Shown: piece after piece, positions 6,394 through 6,423 of the stretch
Position numbering within the stretch: position 1 is the first letter of the stretch
How the letters are laid out: every line of letters begins with the position of its first letter
NCBI GenBank assembly: GCA_946610835.1
Contig: CAMOCU010000061.1
Coordinates: forward strand, 1 to 6,423
From: an uncultured Clostridia bacterium
GTDB lineage: Bacteria > Bacillota > Clostridia > Oscillospirales > Acutalibacteraceae
Direction: 5' to 3'
Length of the DNA: 6,423 nt
The notes under the pieces: model-generated
Told to the model about the DNA's origin: nothing
The model's input: the letters and a program-made list of their open reading frames with translations, nothing else
The model's database searches: none
Program-made: the position numbers and the translations under genes

Positions 6394-6423
6394 ATGAAAA
6401 AGTTTCTGTTCTATCTTGTGCAA
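6394..6423 (+). CDS. Start of an unidentified gene, cut by the window end
   Basis: Only ten codons are visible (MKKFLFYLVQ). The ATG follows GAGG (6383-6386) at a spacing of seven bases and starts 12 bases after the rlmH stop, so it probably belongs to the same transcript. A basic start followed by hydrophobic residues would suit a signal peptide or membrane anchor, but ten residues are too few to identify it. An alternative ATG at 6381, overlapping the rlmH stop, opens another frame (MRRSYEK) and has a poorer ribosome-binding site. Confidence 0.6.
   Translation, partial: MKKFLFYLVQ

Overview
The window holds ordinary-looking chromosomal DNA, probably from a member of the Clostridia (Firmicutes), perhaps the Oscillospiraceae/Ruminococcaceae. 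This rests on moderate GC content, clear sigma-A-type promoters, purine-rich Shine-Dalgarno sites, and a linked murA / YycJ-family hydrolase / rlmH block of Firmicute type. The lineage is an inference from gene content, not from a marker search. All recognised genes lie on the + strand.

Layout. Positions 10-2157 carry a large glycoside-hydrolase-like protein whose N-terminus looks incomplete at the window edge. A promoter of form TTGACA-N17-TATTGT follows, driving a PLP-dependent aminotransferase of the Aminotran_MocR / aspartate aminotransferase subgroup Ic type (2239-3510). The gap 3511-3750 contains a strong hairpin terminator (3575-3620) and a near-consensus extended -10 promoter (3656-3684). 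These serve murA (3751-5043), the UDP-GlcNAc enolpyruvyl transferase that opens peptidoglycan synthesis. A compact terminator hairpin (5051-5072) separates murA from a YycJ/WalJ (VicX)-family metallo-beta-lactamase-fold hydrolase (5123-5908). That gene overlaps rlmH (5905-6381), the 23S rRNA pseudouridine-1915 N3-methyltransferase, by four bases (ATGA). Ten codons of a further gene start at 6394 and run off the window.

How the genes fit together. murA, yycJ and rlmH are housekeeping functions in cell-wall precursor synthesis, a wall- or DNA-linked hydrolase, and ribosome maturation. The aminotransferase is central amino-acid metabolism under its own promoter. The glycoside-hydrolase-like gene is probably the tail of a separate carbohydrate-use locus to the left.

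I found no RNA gene, CRISPR array, insertion sequence or integration site, and no convincing undescribed system. The points most worth checking are the possible N-terminal frameshift and unknown substrate of the first gene, an extra glycine in the catalytic loop of MurA, a Gly-to-Ser change in the SAM-binding loop of RlmH, and a possible 11-codon leader ORF ending on the murA ribosome-binding site.
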